A stretch of 64,000 nucleotides of DNA from Nitrosarchaeum sp. Its GTDB lineage: Archaea; Thermoproteota; Nitrososphaeria; Nitrososphaerales; Nitrosopumilaceae. The position numbers and the translations under genes are program-made. The stretch covers positions 62,001 through 126,000 of the forward strand of contig NZ_JAVYIM010000002.1 of the NCBI RefSeq assembly GCF_035968265.1. The letters are read 5' to 3'. The notes under the pieces were generated by a model that saw nothing but the letters and a program-made list of their open reading frames with translations, searched no databases and was not told the origin of the DNA. Of the stretch, positions 1 to 8,943 are shown piece after piece. How positions within the stretch are numbered: position 1 is the stretch's first letter; every line of letters starts with the position of its first letter.

Positions 1-131
1 TGAAATTCTTCAACTGTAGTTATGATCTTCCAAATGATTCAATCTTGTAATGATCTTTTTTAAAAAGCCTGATCATATTATCCAGTTCCAAAAATATTCA
101 GAATTTCATATGGAATAAATTCTATAAATTA

Positions 132-1154
132 TTACTCATTTGTAATTATCACTTTCATCACACCATCTCCTGATCTAGCATAATTCAGAGCTTTTGTGAT
201 GTCCTGAATGGGAACTTTGTGTGTTACTAACTGTCTGACGTTGATTGATTTATTATTTATAATTTCAAATGATTCTCTTATCTCGTTTGTTGAAGCAGCA
301 TAACTTGGTATAATTGAAATCTCTTTAGAGTATATCTCACTTAAATTAGTCTTTAAATTACATTCTTTGCTAGGTTCACCAAATAAAAGAATGGTGCCTC
401 CCTTTCTTACTAAATTAATTGTACTATGAAAAACCTCTGTCTGTGAAGTGGCAATTATAATCAAATCCAAATCACTTGTATGTGTACTGATTTTTTCACT
501 AATGTTTGATTCATCTCCTTTTAATGGAATTCCAATATTTGCCTCTTTGCAGAAATTTAATCGAAATTCATTAACGTCTACACAAAAAATCTTCCCAAAA
601 CCATAGTGTTTTGCCAACATTGCGTGCATGACGCCAATCGGTCCCACCCCAAATATCAATACTGAATCATTTTTTGAGAAAGAAAGTTTCTTCCAAGCCC
701 TAATACAACATGCCAGCGGTTCAATTAGTGACGCTTCCTCAAAACTCATGGTATCTGGAATTTTAATTAAACTTTCATGTCTGATATTCCATTCAGGAAC
801 CAAAAATTTTTCAGACATCCCGCAAGGCTCTAAACATTCAATATATTTTTCACACATAGTTTGATTACCATGTTTGCAATAATGACAGTTATTGCAAGGA
901 GCATGGTGGTGTACAAACACTCTATCGTTTAATTCAAATTCTTTCACGTTACTGCCTTTTTTTACAATGATTCCTGCAACTTCATGACCAAGCTTAGATG
1001 ATGATCTGCATGAATCACCAAATATGTTTCCCAAGTCTGATCCGCAGATTCCACATGATCTCATTTTTATTAATACGTCATTATCTCCACACACTGGCTC
1101 TGTGACATCTACAAGATTAACTCCCGACGCTTGATCTTTTCTAACGCATTTCAT
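132..1154 (-). CDS. zinc-dependent medium-chain alcohol/polyol dehydrogenase
   Basis: A 340-residue MDR-superfamily dehydrogenase that should oxidise an alcohol or sugar alcohol with NAD(P). The catalytic zinc site is visible as CGICGSD (C34, C37) and GHE (H57, E58). The structural zinc lobe has C87, C90, C93 and C101. A Rossmann glycine motif GVGPIG lies near residue 170. The length is normal for the threonine/sorbitol dehydrogenase branch, but the substrate cannot be read from the sequence. It lies divergent to an unknown protein and near a sugar cupin, so a role in making an unusual sugar is possible (inference). Bases 1-131 to its 3' side hold nothing I recognise. Confidence 0.85.
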   Translation of the reverse strand: MKCVRKDQASGVNLVDVTEPVCGDNDVLIKMRSCGICGSDLGNIFGDSCRSSSKLGHEVAGIIVKKGSNVKEFELNDRVFVHHHAPCNNCHYCKHGNQTMCEKYIECLEPCGMSEKFLVPEWNIRHESLIKIPDTMSFEEASLIEPLACCIRAWKKLSFSKNDSVLIFGVGPIGVMHAMLAKHYGFGKIFCVDVNEFRLNFCKEANIGIPLKGDESNISEKISTHTSDLDLIIIATSQTEVFHSTINLVRKGGTILLFGEPSKECNLKTNLSEIYSKEISIIPSYAASTNEIRESFEIINNKSINVRQLVTHKVPIQDITKALNYARSGDGVMKVIITNE

Positions 1155-1300
1155 AATTTTATCATTAATTTTGTAAGTGTTTCATTACTTAGACATTCTG
1201 TTTAATCAATACCTGATAGAATCATAGTTATAAACATCTATGAATTTTTAAAAAAATAATCACAATATATTGTTAAATATGGATCAACTGTCAATATAAC

Positions 1301-2890
1301 ATGAAAAGCTTCTACGAGCATTTACATTCAAGACACGAGTTTGGCGAAAAGATTGATTATAATAAAAAGCCGATTTTACGAAGTTCTGGAATCTTTCCCG
1401 TAGTTAAAAATAATTCATACAGTTCAAGAATATTATTTTTGGGATACTGGGTGATAAAGCGAAAAATTCCTGAAGTAAGCTTCCTTGTAACACTAAGAAG
1501 TAATGACGGAATAATTCTCATGCGAGATTTTTTTACAATAGATAATCCAAAATCATACACAATCAACTTGGATTCTTTGTTGGAAAAAATTTCCATATCT
1601 GACAAATCAAACTTTCTAGGCTCGATAGAAGTAGAGATATTTTCCACTCAAGACATGATTTTTCCTTATCCTGCGTTAGTATTGGATTATTTCAATAATG
1701 AATTCAATACATGTGTTCACACATTGGGACGGGTCTACAACGACATCGAAGATCTAAATGAAAATGAAGCATTCATAGTGCCAGAAACTGGATTTGATAT
1801 ATACGCCAAAGATGATCTACAAGCATTCTTGTCTTTTGTTAACGGGCCACTTCCTAATCCTAATGCTATAATTAATTATACTATCACAAATAGTGAATCA
1901 AAGAAACTTACTGGAAGTTTTACACTTGATCACATAAAACCGTACCAAACTGTGTTTTTCAAATTTCAAGACCACATCTCAAATCTAAGTCAATTTCTAA
2001 ATGGTAACGCAGGTGCTATTACAATAAAGCATAACTTTGTAGGATTTTTTCCTCGCTTTCTTGTAGGAAACATCCAGAACTCACTACAAAGTGCAAGCTT
2101 TACGCATTCATACTATGACTGCACATTGTGCTCAGATCCTTTGGATTACTGGGATAGATTAAGTGAATCTCACTATGACAGTTCAGTATCAATTCCACTG
2201 TTTACTGATAATGGATTTTTTACAGAGCTTATCCTTTACCCAAATATTTCACCATCTGCTTTCAATCTGGATATCAAACTTTATGATAAGCAAGGAAGTC
2301 TTTTGTTAGACCTTCCTAATTTTATGAGGATAAGCAGTCATGATTCAAAGTTGCTTAAGATCAACTTTAACGAGTTACTTACTAAGAACAACATTGATGC
2401 AAAAAATGCCGCAACTGCACACATAATCACTAATTTTCAAGATAAAAAAATTCCTACCAGAATAAAGTTTGGTCTCAATGTGGGAAAAAAAGGAAGTAAA
2501 TCAAAATTACCATGCAACATTTGTTTTAATTCAAAGCTTGGTAATCCACTAACTGACAACAAACCTGGCTCTTTTCATTGGTGTCCTATATTTTCCACAG
2601 GTAATCCAGTAATCTCATTTGAAAACTCCTCATCTGTAAAAAATTATTCAAAGAATGCACACTTGATGCTAACCTTTTATCGAGAAAAAGATACAAATTC
2701 CATGGACAAAGAAGTTATAATACCTGCAAACGGCGAATTTAGATTTGATTTGACACAGAATCATGATATTTTACAGTTTCTGGATGGAAATGTAGGCTGG
2801 ATCACTGCCAAAGCAGACAATCCTCACATACAAGGCTATTACTTTAATTTCCATTCCTCTGGTGCAGTTGCTGGGGATCATCTCTTTTAG
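1301..2890 (+). CDS. conserved-looking protein of unknown function (529 aa)
   Basis: I do not recognise this 529-residue protein. It has no signal peptide or membrane segment and looks beta-rich, with two stretches in which short hydrophobic strands alternate with Asn/Ser-rich turns (about 55-270 and 300-520). It has a CTLC pair near residue 278 and a CNIC pair near 408, which could bind a metal or form disulfides. Codon use resembles the neighbours. It begins about 145 bp from the divergent dehydrogenase and is followed by a strong hairpin and a sugar cupin. A link to surface polysaccharide production is inferred from these neighbours only. Confidence 0.7.
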   Translation: MKSFYEHLHSRHEFGEKIDYNKKPILRSSGIFPVVKNNSYSSRILFLGYWVIKRKIPEVSFLVTLRSNDGIILMRDFFTIDNPKSYTINLDSLLEKISISDKSNFLGSIEVEIFSTQDMIFPYPALVLDYFNNEFNTCVHTLGRVYNDIEDLNENEAFIVPETGFDIYAKDDLQAFLSFVNGPLPNPNAIINYTITNSESKKLTGSFTLDHIKPYQTVFFKFQDHISNLSQFLNGNAGAITIKHNFVGFFPRFLVGNIQNSLQSASFTHSYYDCTLCSDPLDYWDRLSESHYDSSVSIPLFTDNGFFTELILYPNISPSAFNLDIKLYDKQGSLLLDLPNFMRISSHDSKLLKINFNELLTKNNIDAKNAATAHIITNFQDKKIPTRIKFGLNVGKKGSKSKLPCNICFNSKLGNPLTDNKPGSFHWCPIFSTGNPVISFENSSSVKNYSKNAHLMLTFYREKDTNSMDKEVIIPANGEFRFDLTQNHDILQFLDGNVGWITAKADNPHIQGYYFNFHSSGAVAGDHLF

Positions 2891-3032
2891 TTAGCACTTT
2901 TCGGGTTTGGTATGTCTACTTTCAAAGTTTGATTAATACATTAAACAAAATAAAATCATATCAATCGATTTAAATGGATTATCTATTGCGAATCAAAATA
3001 TTTTGAAAATTAAAAAATAAAATTGTAATCGC

Positions 3033-3071
3033 TAGAATAACAACAAGTCATCTGTGACATTTGTTATTCTA
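3033..3071. terminator. long intergenic hairpin
   Basis: An 11-bp perfect inverted repeat (TAGAATAACAA at 3033-3043, TTGTTATTCTA at 3061-3071) encloses a second short stem (GTCA 3047-3050, TGAC 3055-3058) with a 4-nt loop. It is the only clear structure in the 301-bp gap 2891-3191, which otherwise looks like AT-rich non-coding sequence. It could stop transcription of the upstream gene or be a small structured RNA; there is no strong T-run directly after it. Confidence 0.4.
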
Positions 3072-3191
3072 TCAGTGTGTTTGATTCTATGATTTAATCC
3101 AATTTCAGATACCTATAAACTCATTTGTAAATAAAAAGAATAATGATATTTCAGAAATGCTATTATCAGTTATAAATATAATTGAGATCAA

Positions 3192-3563
3192 ATGACATTA
3201 GAATTTATTAAATCTATAAATGATGTTCGTGGAACTATTTTGTTTTATTCCTTTGGAAAATTAACTATTCATTTTGTTGAAACAAAAAAAGGGTTTTCAC
3301 GTGGTGGTCATTATCATAAATTTAAAAGTGATCATATACTTTTGCAGGGCAAAATTGAATTCAGGGAATTTAATCTTAGCACAAATATGGAGCAAATTCG
3401 TATTATCTTTGCCCCTTGTACTATCTCTGTAGAACCCAATGTAGCTCATCTTTTGACTGCCTTAGATGATTCTTTATTTCTAGAATGTTTTGATGCAGAG
3501 TATTCTGCTACTGATTATTCTCCATATAGAAATATTGTAAATGAAAAAATAAAACAAAGATAG
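3192..3563 (+). CDS. cupin, sugar ketoisomerase/epimerase-like (WxcM/FdtA-like)
   Basis: A 123-residue single-domain cupin. The first cupin motif is seen as RGGHYHK around residue 37-43, and the rest is a run of beta strands ending in ECFDAEYS. Small cupins of this kind include dTDP-sugar 3,4-ketoisomerases (FdtA/WxcM type) and related enzymes that make deoxyamino sugars for surface glycans. The assignment to this branch rests on the HYHK motif and length; the exact reaction is not determinable. Neighbouring phosphoglucose/phosphomannose isomerase and dehydrogenase genes fit a sugar-nucleotide context. Confidence 0.7.
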   Translation: MTLEFIKSINDVRGTILFYSFGKLTIHFVETKKGFSRGGHYHKFKSDHILLQGKIEFREFNLSTNMEQIRIIFAPCTISVEPNVAHLLTALDDSLFLECFDAEYSATDYSPYRNIVNEKIKQR

Positions 3564-3572
3564 AATATTTAG

Positions 3573-4580
3573 CTAAATATTATTTGTGTCTAGTCTGCTT
3601 TTTATGTAATCTATTGGTAAAACAGGAGAAGGATCTGTCTTTGACAAAACTGCCTTGTAAATTGACACATAGTCAAGCATGTAAATAAGAGAAATTATTT
3701 TTGTCAAAATGTTTCCTGAAACAGAGTGAATTTCCTTAAAACCGATGTCTTTTTTCATAAAGAATTCTTTGATTATGTCAAATCTTTCTTTTGTCTTTAT
3801 GTAATCGTCTTTTCCTTGCAATAAAATTGGTTGTACTGCAGATGGCTTTTCCCATGATACCATGCCGTTATGACAAGCCTCTATGATGTCTTCTGTAATG
3901 GCATGAATCTTTGCATTTTCTTGTAAAGATGATTTGAATCTTGTTGCAGTAGATTGCAATCCATGAGGATAATAAATAATGGGAATTCCAGATATCCAAT
4001 TAGCTAAATTAATTGCAGGATTTGAGTCTGACAAGTTATGAGAAAAGATTTGTTTTTTCATAATGTCAAGTTCATCTAATGACTCTACAATATCGTTTTT
4101 CTTAATTGGAAGAACTGAATTTAATGTCTTTAGAATTGAATAAGTAAAACTGACAAGAGATGTTCTTGGTGAATGAACAAGTGGAATTTTTCTAAATATT
4201 ATTTGGTTTCTTTTACACATGTCTTCCATTTTACCTCCAGAAGAAAACGCAATCAATCTACAATCCAGTTTTGAAGCAGAATCAAGCACTGTCAAAGTCT
4301 CAGATGTATTTCCAGATATGCTTGTAGTGACTACTAGAGTGTTTTTATCAACCGTCTTTGGCAAGAGGTATCCTTTGATAAGCGATACATGAATATCACT
4401 TTTGGATAATATTGAAGAAAACAAGTCCCCAATTGTGCCAGAACCTCCCATTCCAGCAAAAACAATGTGATCAATATCGTGAAAATCTACAGGTTCATGA
4501 TTGGACTCGTATGATTTGCGTGCAATCTCTGGCCATGAATCGTAGATTTTGTACATTCCCTGAGTATCAACTTTATCCAT
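3573..4580 (-). CDS. bifunctional phosphoglucose/phosphomannose isomerase
   Basis: About 335 residues of the archaeal PGI/PMI family, which interconverts fructose-6-phosphate with glucose-6-phosphate and mannose-6-phosphate. The SIS fold is marked by GMGGSGTIGD near the N-terminus and SISGNTSETL, the phosphosugar-binding serine/threonine loop. A later SPRTSLVSF segment is also typical. An in-frame TTG at 4598 would add six residues; I prefer the ATG at 4580. The gene converges with the sugar cupin (9-bp gap) and is divergent from the mtnA-like gene. It feeds gluconeogenesis and sugar-nucleotide synthesis (family knowledge). Confidence 0.88.
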   Translation of the reverse strand: MDKVDTQGMYKIYDSWPEIARKSYESNHEPVDFHDIDHIVFAGMGGSGTIGDLFSSILSKSDIHVSLIKGYLLPKTVDKNTLVVTTSISGNTSETLTVLDSASKLDCRLIAFSSGGKMEDMCKRNQIIFRKIPLVHSPRTSLVSFTYSILKTLNSVLPIKKNDIVESLDELDIMKKQIFSHNLSDSNPAINLANWISGIPIIYYPHGLQSTATRFKSSLQENAKIHAITEDIIEACHNGMVSWEKPSAVQPILLQGKDDYIKTKERFDIIKEFFMKKDIGFKEIHSVSGNILTKIISLIYMLDYVSIYKAVLSKTDPSPVLPIDYIKSRLDTNNI

Positions 4581-4786
4581 TGTTGCAATGTCTAGCAATA
4601 TGATTTCAGATATTCAAAAACAATATAACAATTTGTAAATCCAGAAGTCCTTAAGAAATCTAGAATACATGTTTGTCAAGTTGCGTCTGCCTAATGATTT
4701 CATAGACTTTTGATATTCTTTGAGACTATCTATCTCTGCTCTTCTCGTCCAATTGATTTTTAAAAAGCCTGATTTTGATACGAATA

Positions 4787-5842
4787 ATGGACAATACTGT
4801 GATTGATTCCTCACTAAGAACAGTAGAGTGGAAAGATAACAAAGTAGTGATGATTGACCAGACCAAACTGCCAAACCATCTGGTCTTTGTAACATTTGAT
4901 GATTATAACCAAGTAGCAGATGCAATTAGGACTCTAGTTGTACGAGGCGCACCAGCTATTGGCGTGTCTGGCGCTTTTGGATTAGCATTAGCTGGACTGC
5001 AAAGTAATGCAACTACAAAAGACCAACTTATCTCTGATCTAGAAAAGGCAAGAAAAATCCTATATGAGACAAGACCAACTGCTGTAAATCTAAAATGGGG
5101 ACTAGATAAAATTATGAAGATTGCAAATTCTGGAGATGCAGTTGAGCAAATTAAACAATCAATAATAAATGAAGCAAAAAAAATGGCAGATGAAGATATT
5201 CAAATAAACAAAACCATGGGAAAATACGGTTCTGTCTTATTTGACAACAATGATACTATTATGACTCATTGCAATGCAGGAGCTCTAGCTACTGTAGCTT
5301 ATGGAACAGCACTAGGTGTAATTAGAGCTACAAGAGAGAGTGGAAAAAATATCAAAGTAATAGCTACTGAGACAAGACCAATACAACAAGGCTCCAGACT
5401 AACGGCATTTGAGCTAAAACACGATGGATTTGATGTAAGCCTAATTCCAGACACTGCGGTAGGATATTCAATGGCAAATGGACTAGTAAACAAAGTAGTT
5501 GTTGGTGCAGACAGAATTGTAAGAACTGGTCATGTCTTTAACAAAATTGGAACATATCAAGTAGCAACCATGGCAAAGCAACATGGAATCCCATTTTATG
5601 TTGCAGCACCATTATCCACTTTTGATATGACTAGTGATGCCAAAGATGTAATAATTGAAATGCGAAAGGGAACCGAAGTTACCGGAATTGGCGATAAAAA
5701 AACAGCACCTGATGATATCAACGTGATAAATCCAGCATTTGATATGACTCCGCCTGAGTTAATTTCTGGAATAATTACTGAAAAAGGCGTGGCAAAACCA
5801 CCATACGAAGAATCTATCAAAAAATTATTTCAAGCTAATTAA
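4787..5842 (+). CDS. mtnA: MtnA-like isomerase (methylthioribose-1-phosphate isomerase / eIF2B-like family)
   Basis: A 351-residue protein of the eIF2B-related sugar-phosphate isomerase family. Signature segments are RGAPAIGVSGAFG near residue 55, the catalytic cysteine in THCNAGALAT near residue 160, ETRPIQQGSRLTAFEL, and the catalytic aspartate in VVGADRI. These match MtnA, which isomerises 5-methylthioribose-1-phosphate in methionine salvage. Some archaeal relatives act instead on ribose-1,5-bisphosphate, and I cannot exclude that activity. The ATG at 4787 is preferred over the in-frame TTG at 4775. The next gene starts 38 bp downstream on the same strand. Confidence 0.85.
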   Translation: MDNTVIDSSLRTVEWKDNKVVMIDQTKLPNHLVFVTFDDYNQVADAIRTLVVRGAPAIGVSGAFGLALAGLQSNATTKDQLISDLEKARKILYETRPTAVNLKWGLDKIMKIANSGDAVEQIKQSIINEAKKMADEDIQINKTMGKYGSVLFDNNDTIMTHCNAGALATVAYGTALGVIRATRESGKNIKVIATETRPIQQGSRLTAFELKHDGFDVSLIPDTAVGYSMANGLVNKVVVGADRIVRTGHVFNKIGTYQVATMAKQHGIPFYVAAPLSTFDMTSDAKDVIIEMRKGTEVTGIGDKKTAPDDINVINPAFDMTPPELISGIITEKGVAKPPYEESIKKLFQAN

Positions 5843-5880
5843 TAGAAAGTTTTTATTGATTTTATATCGCATTAAATAGC

Positions 5881-6519
5881 ATGAGCACTGTAACTGCACA
5901 AGCCGTAAAGGAATCTCTAAAACAATGCATGGATCCTGAAGTTCCACTAAATATTGTAGAGATGGGATTAATCTATGGAATTGATGTTGTTGAAAATAAT
6001 AATGTAAATATCAAAATGACAATGACTACCCAAGGCTGTCCACTACACGAGACTCTAGTTCAAGATGTGACAAGATACGCAAAAAAAGTTCCGGGAGTAA
6101 ACAACGTCAAAGTCGATATTGTTTGGGAACCAAAATGGACAATGGATAGCATGACTGAAGAAGGAAAAGCAAAAATCAAAAACATGACCAATACAATGAC
6201 TACTCCAGCTCCAATCAATTATGAAGTTGCATTACCTCAAGGAGTTGGTAAACTAGTGCAACAAGAAGACGGTTCAATGGTACTAGCTAACGAACATGAT
6301 CAGGGGTTCATGGTAAATCAGGCCATTGTTGACTTTTGGAAGTCATGCAATGGACAACGCAAAGTTACTGAACTAGTAGAAATATTTGCACAGCAGACAG
6401 GACTGCAAAGAAATCAAGTAGAAAAAGAAGTTATGCAGTTACTTCAGCAATTACGTGAAGGTGGTTTAATTGCAATTCAAAATCAACCAGATTCACCTAA
6501 CGTTCAATTCAAAAAATAG
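5881..6519 (+). CDS. DUF59/MIP18 (SufT-like) domain fused to a PqqD-like domain
   Basis: 212 residues in two parts. Residues 1-105 are a MIP18/PaaD/SufT (DUF59) domain with the DPEVPLNIVEMGLIYG motif and the conserved cysteine C53 in TQGCPLHE; such domains help deliver iron-sulfur clusters. After a Thr/Pro linker, residues 125-205 resemble the PqqD peptide-chaperone fold (HDQGFMVNQAIVDFW followed by a helical segment ending LREGGLI). PqqD-like domains usually hold a peptide for a radical SAM enzyme. The fusion suggests a maturation factor that presents a peptide segment or client to an Fe-S delivery step (inference). Read-through from mtnA is likely. Confidence 0.8.
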   Translation: MSTVTAQAVKESLKQCMDPEVPLNIVEMGLIYGIDVVENNNVNIKMTMTTQGCPLHETLVQDVTRYAKKVPGVNNVKVDIVWEPKWTMDSMTEEGKAKIKNMTNTMTTPAPINYEVALPQGVGKLVQQEDGSMVLANEHDQGFMVNQAIVDFWKSCNGQRKVTELVEIFAQQTGLQRNQVEKEVMQLLQQLREGGLIAIQNQPDSPNVQFKK

Positions 6520-6521
6520 AC

Positions 6522-7166
6522 TTAGAAAATATAATTCGAATTTGCACCATCAAAATTAATTACAACCCCTGAAAGATACTTTATTTTATTTTCAATGATT
6601 GCTTTGACAAAGTTTCCAATCTCTTCTGGTTCTCCGAGTCTTTTCATTGGTAGTGACTTTTTGTATTCGTCAATGTTTTCTATTAGTTCTTTGGTTCTAT
6701 CTGTGTTTATTGGGCCTGGTGCAATATTGATGCAACTGATATTTTTTGCAGCATAGTCTTTGCTTAGAATCTTAAAGACTTCACTAAATGCAGCACGATA
6801 TGCTGATGAAATAATCAATTTTTTATTTGGTTCTTTGATTACGCTAGAGCTGATCAAAAATATGTAGCCACCATCATTAATCTTGATGTTTTGTAAAATC
6901 ATACAAAATCCTAAAAATAATTGGTTGTGATATTTTTTCCAGTCATCTTCTGTAATGTTTGCAAATTCTTTAGCTTCAGGTCCACCTGTGTTGAGTACTA
7001 GTATGTCTGTTTGATTATGACTTTGTACAAATTTTTTAACACTGTCCAAATTTGACGTATCTATGTCATTTTTTGATGCTGCAAAAACCTCTATCTTTAT
7101 TGATTTTAGTGATTCTGAGATTGCCTTGCCCATTCCTCTGGAACCACCAAGAACAATTGCTCTCAT
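6522..7166 (-). CDS. divergent short-chain dehydrogenase/reductase
   Basis: A 214-residue SDR with the nucleotide motif GGSRGMG at residues 8-14, NTGGP in place of NNAG, a serine in LISSSV, and PGPINTDR after the active site. The usual Y-x3-K pair is not there: the matching segment reads AYRAAF, with a lysine a few residues later. A family of bacterial SDRs with SxxxRAA in this place is known, so the enzyme may still be a reductase. The substrate is unknown. It converges on the DUF59-PqqD gene with a 2-bp gap. Confidence 0.8.
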   Translation of the reverse strand: MRAIVLGGSRGMGKAISESLKSIKIEVFAASKNDIDTSNLDSVKKFVQSHNQTDILVLNTGGPEAKEFANITEDDWKKYHNQLFLGFCMILQNIKINDGGYIFLISSSVIKEPNKKLIISSAYRAAFSEVFKILSKDYAAKNISCINIAPGPINTDRTKELIENIDEYKKSLPMKRLGEPEEIGNFVKAIIENKIKYLSGVVINFDGANSNYIF

Positions 7167-7309
7167 ACTGTTATCATTGTTATTCTGTAATTAAATTTCT
7201 TTATGAAAAGTAAACTGGATTATGCGGATCATTTCTTATAACTATTTCTTATCTTTGTTACTGATATTTCCTGCCTGCTGGTTAAATGCAATTTTGAGAT
7301 TTCTTAATC

Positions 7310-8557
7310 ATGCAAAAACTCTCAGGACTGTTTCTGTTTGCTGTTCTGATATCAGGCGCTTTTTCATCCAGTCATGCATTTGCACAAATAGGACCTGTAG
7401 CTGAAGATGATTTCTATTCAGTCAATGAGGATTCAATTCTAACTGTAACTCCTGCGGGAGTTTTGTTAAATGACACAAGTATTGACAGTGATATCTTTGC
7501 CATTATACAAACTAGTGTTGGTTTTGGAACACTTACATTGAATCTAAATGGAAGCTTTACCTACCAACCAAATCAAAATTTTGATTCTATTGATTCATTT
7601 ACCTATGTTGCAACTAATGGAACGCATAACAGTAACAATGCAACAGTTACATTATTTGTCAATCCAGTTAATGATTCACCAATAGCTCAAAATGATACTG
7701 CATCCACACCCGAAGACACTCCAGTTATAATCCAAGTACTAAACAATGATTCTGATGTTGACGATATTTCACTCACAGTTAATTCTGTAATACAAGGAGC
7801 TAACGGAATAGTCACTACAAACGGTACCATTATTACTTATACTCCAAACTTAAACTTCAACGGAATAGATTCTTTTACTTATACAATATCTGATGGAATA
7901 CTTGTTGATAACGCAACCGTATCTGTCACAGTAGGCCTAGTTAATGATTCACCAATAGCTCGAAATGATACTGCATCCACACCAGAAGACACTCCAGTAA
8001 CAATTTCAGTACTAAACAACGACTCTGACATTGACGATGATTCACTTATCATTCATTCTATAACGCAAGGTGCTAATGGAACTGTTACAACAAATAGCAC
8101 TACTGTAACTTATACTCCGCATCTAAACTTCACTGGAACCGACTCTTTTACTTATACTGTATCTGATGGAGTAAATGTTAGCAACTCAGCAACAGTTACA
8201 GTAACCGTTACTTCTGTTGATGATGGACATGATGAAAATGATGACGAACATGACGATAAAGTCAACATTTGTCATAAAGACAAGAAAACAATTTCTGTTT
8301 CAAAAAATGCCATTCCTGCACATCTAATGCATGGCGATGTACTTGGTGTCTGTAGTAATGAACACGATGACGATCACGATGATGATCATGACGAAATCAA
8401 TGATAAAAAGGCAATAAAAAATCAGATTAAGGCATTAAAGAAAGACTTCAAAGCAAAAGAAAAAGAACTCAAAGATCAACTAAAAGATTTGAAGAAAGAC
8501 AAAAAATCTAAAGATAAAGATCATGATGAAGATGATGATCATGATGAAGACGATTAA
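7310..8557 (+). CDS. secreted protein with tandem cadherin-like repeats and His/Asp-rich tail
   Basis: 415 residues. A signal peptide (about 1-25, ending SHAFA) precedes three repeats of about 90 residues of the bacterial/archaeal cadherin-like Ig type; repeats two and three share near-identical openings (NDTASTPEDTPV) and LNNDSDxDD calcium-site motifs. Next comes a short segment with two cysteines (VNICHKDKKTISVS and GVC) like a module often found in secreted proteins. It ends in a tail very rich in Asp, His and Lys with a predicted coiled coil. It is probably an extracellular calcium- or metal-binding adhesion or envelope protein. The DNA of repeats two and three is also nearly identical at their starts (about 7675-7735 and 7945-8005). 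Confidence 0.85.
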   Translation: MQKLSGLFLFAVLISGAFSSSHAFAQIGPVAEDDFYSVNEDSILTVTPAGVLLNDTSIDSDIFAIIQTSVGFGTLTLNLNGSFTYQPNQNFDSIDSFTYVATNGTHNSNNATVTLFVNPVNDSPIAQNDTASTPEDTPVIIQVLNNDSDVDDISLTVNSVIQGANGIVTTNGTIITYTPNLNFNGIDSFTYTISDGILVDNATVSVTVGLVNDSPIARNDTASTPEDTPVTISVLNNDSDIDDDSLIIHSITQGANGTVTTNSTTVTYTPHLNFTGTDSFTYTVSDGVNVSNSATVTVTVTSVDDGHDENDDEHDDKVNICHKDKKTISVSKNAIPAHLMHGDVLGVCSNEHDDDHDDDHDEINDKKAIKNQIKALKKDFKAKEKELKDQLKDLKKDKKSKDKDHDEDDDHDEDD

Positions 8558-8584
8558 TCTAAACTCATGTCTAGAATTTGCAAC

Positions 8585-8833
8585 TTAGATTTCTTTAATC
8601 TCTGTAATTGTTCCCAACACTGAATCCATCTGAATAACAGCTTTTTTCTCATCCCATCCAAGTGCAACATACCAGTCTCCTGCATCGCCATCATATTTTG
8701 TCTCCAAAGTCTTGATGTTTTCTGGTTGAATGTTGTATTTTTTTGCAATACCTGAAACAGCTAAAGAGATTGCATCTCTTTCTTTTTCCAGTCTTCTCTT
8801 CATTAATCCTATTCCTGGACTCATGACATCCAT
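8585..8833 (-). CDS. small hypothetical protein (82 aa)
   Basis: An 82-residue soluble protein with an N-terminal charged helix (KRRLEKERDAISLAV) and a C-terminal beta-rich part containing GDWYVALGWDEKKAVIQMDSV, which recalls PepSY-like or small alpha/beta folds without a firm match. The start ATG at 8833 gives a compact gene with codon use like the neighbours. It is convergent with the secreted repeat protein. The function is unknown. Confidence 0.6.
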   Translation of the reverse strand: MDVMSPGIGLMKRRLEKERDAISLAVSGIAKKYNIQPENIKTLETKYDGDAGDWYVALGWDEKKAVIQMDSVLGTITEIKEI

Positions 8834-8943
8834 GATTCTTTTGTTCTAATATAGTTAATTCTCAAAATTACCCACAATGTTTAATTTTTTTATTTGATAA
8901 ATTTACAACGCTTCAAATACCTAGTTCAAAAAGATAATCCAAA

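Noticed and set aside
1-131. End of a gene cut by the left edge
   Set aside because: The first bases read TGA, but no upstream coding sequence is available to judge a frame, so no feature is claimed.
4614-4925. 103-residue minus-strand frame
   Set aside because: It covers the promoter and start of the mtnA-like gene and has no protein features.
7222-7404. 60-residue plus-strand frame before the cadherin-like protein
   Set aside because: It overlaps the signal peptide of the real gene in another frame and has no ribosome site or homology sign.
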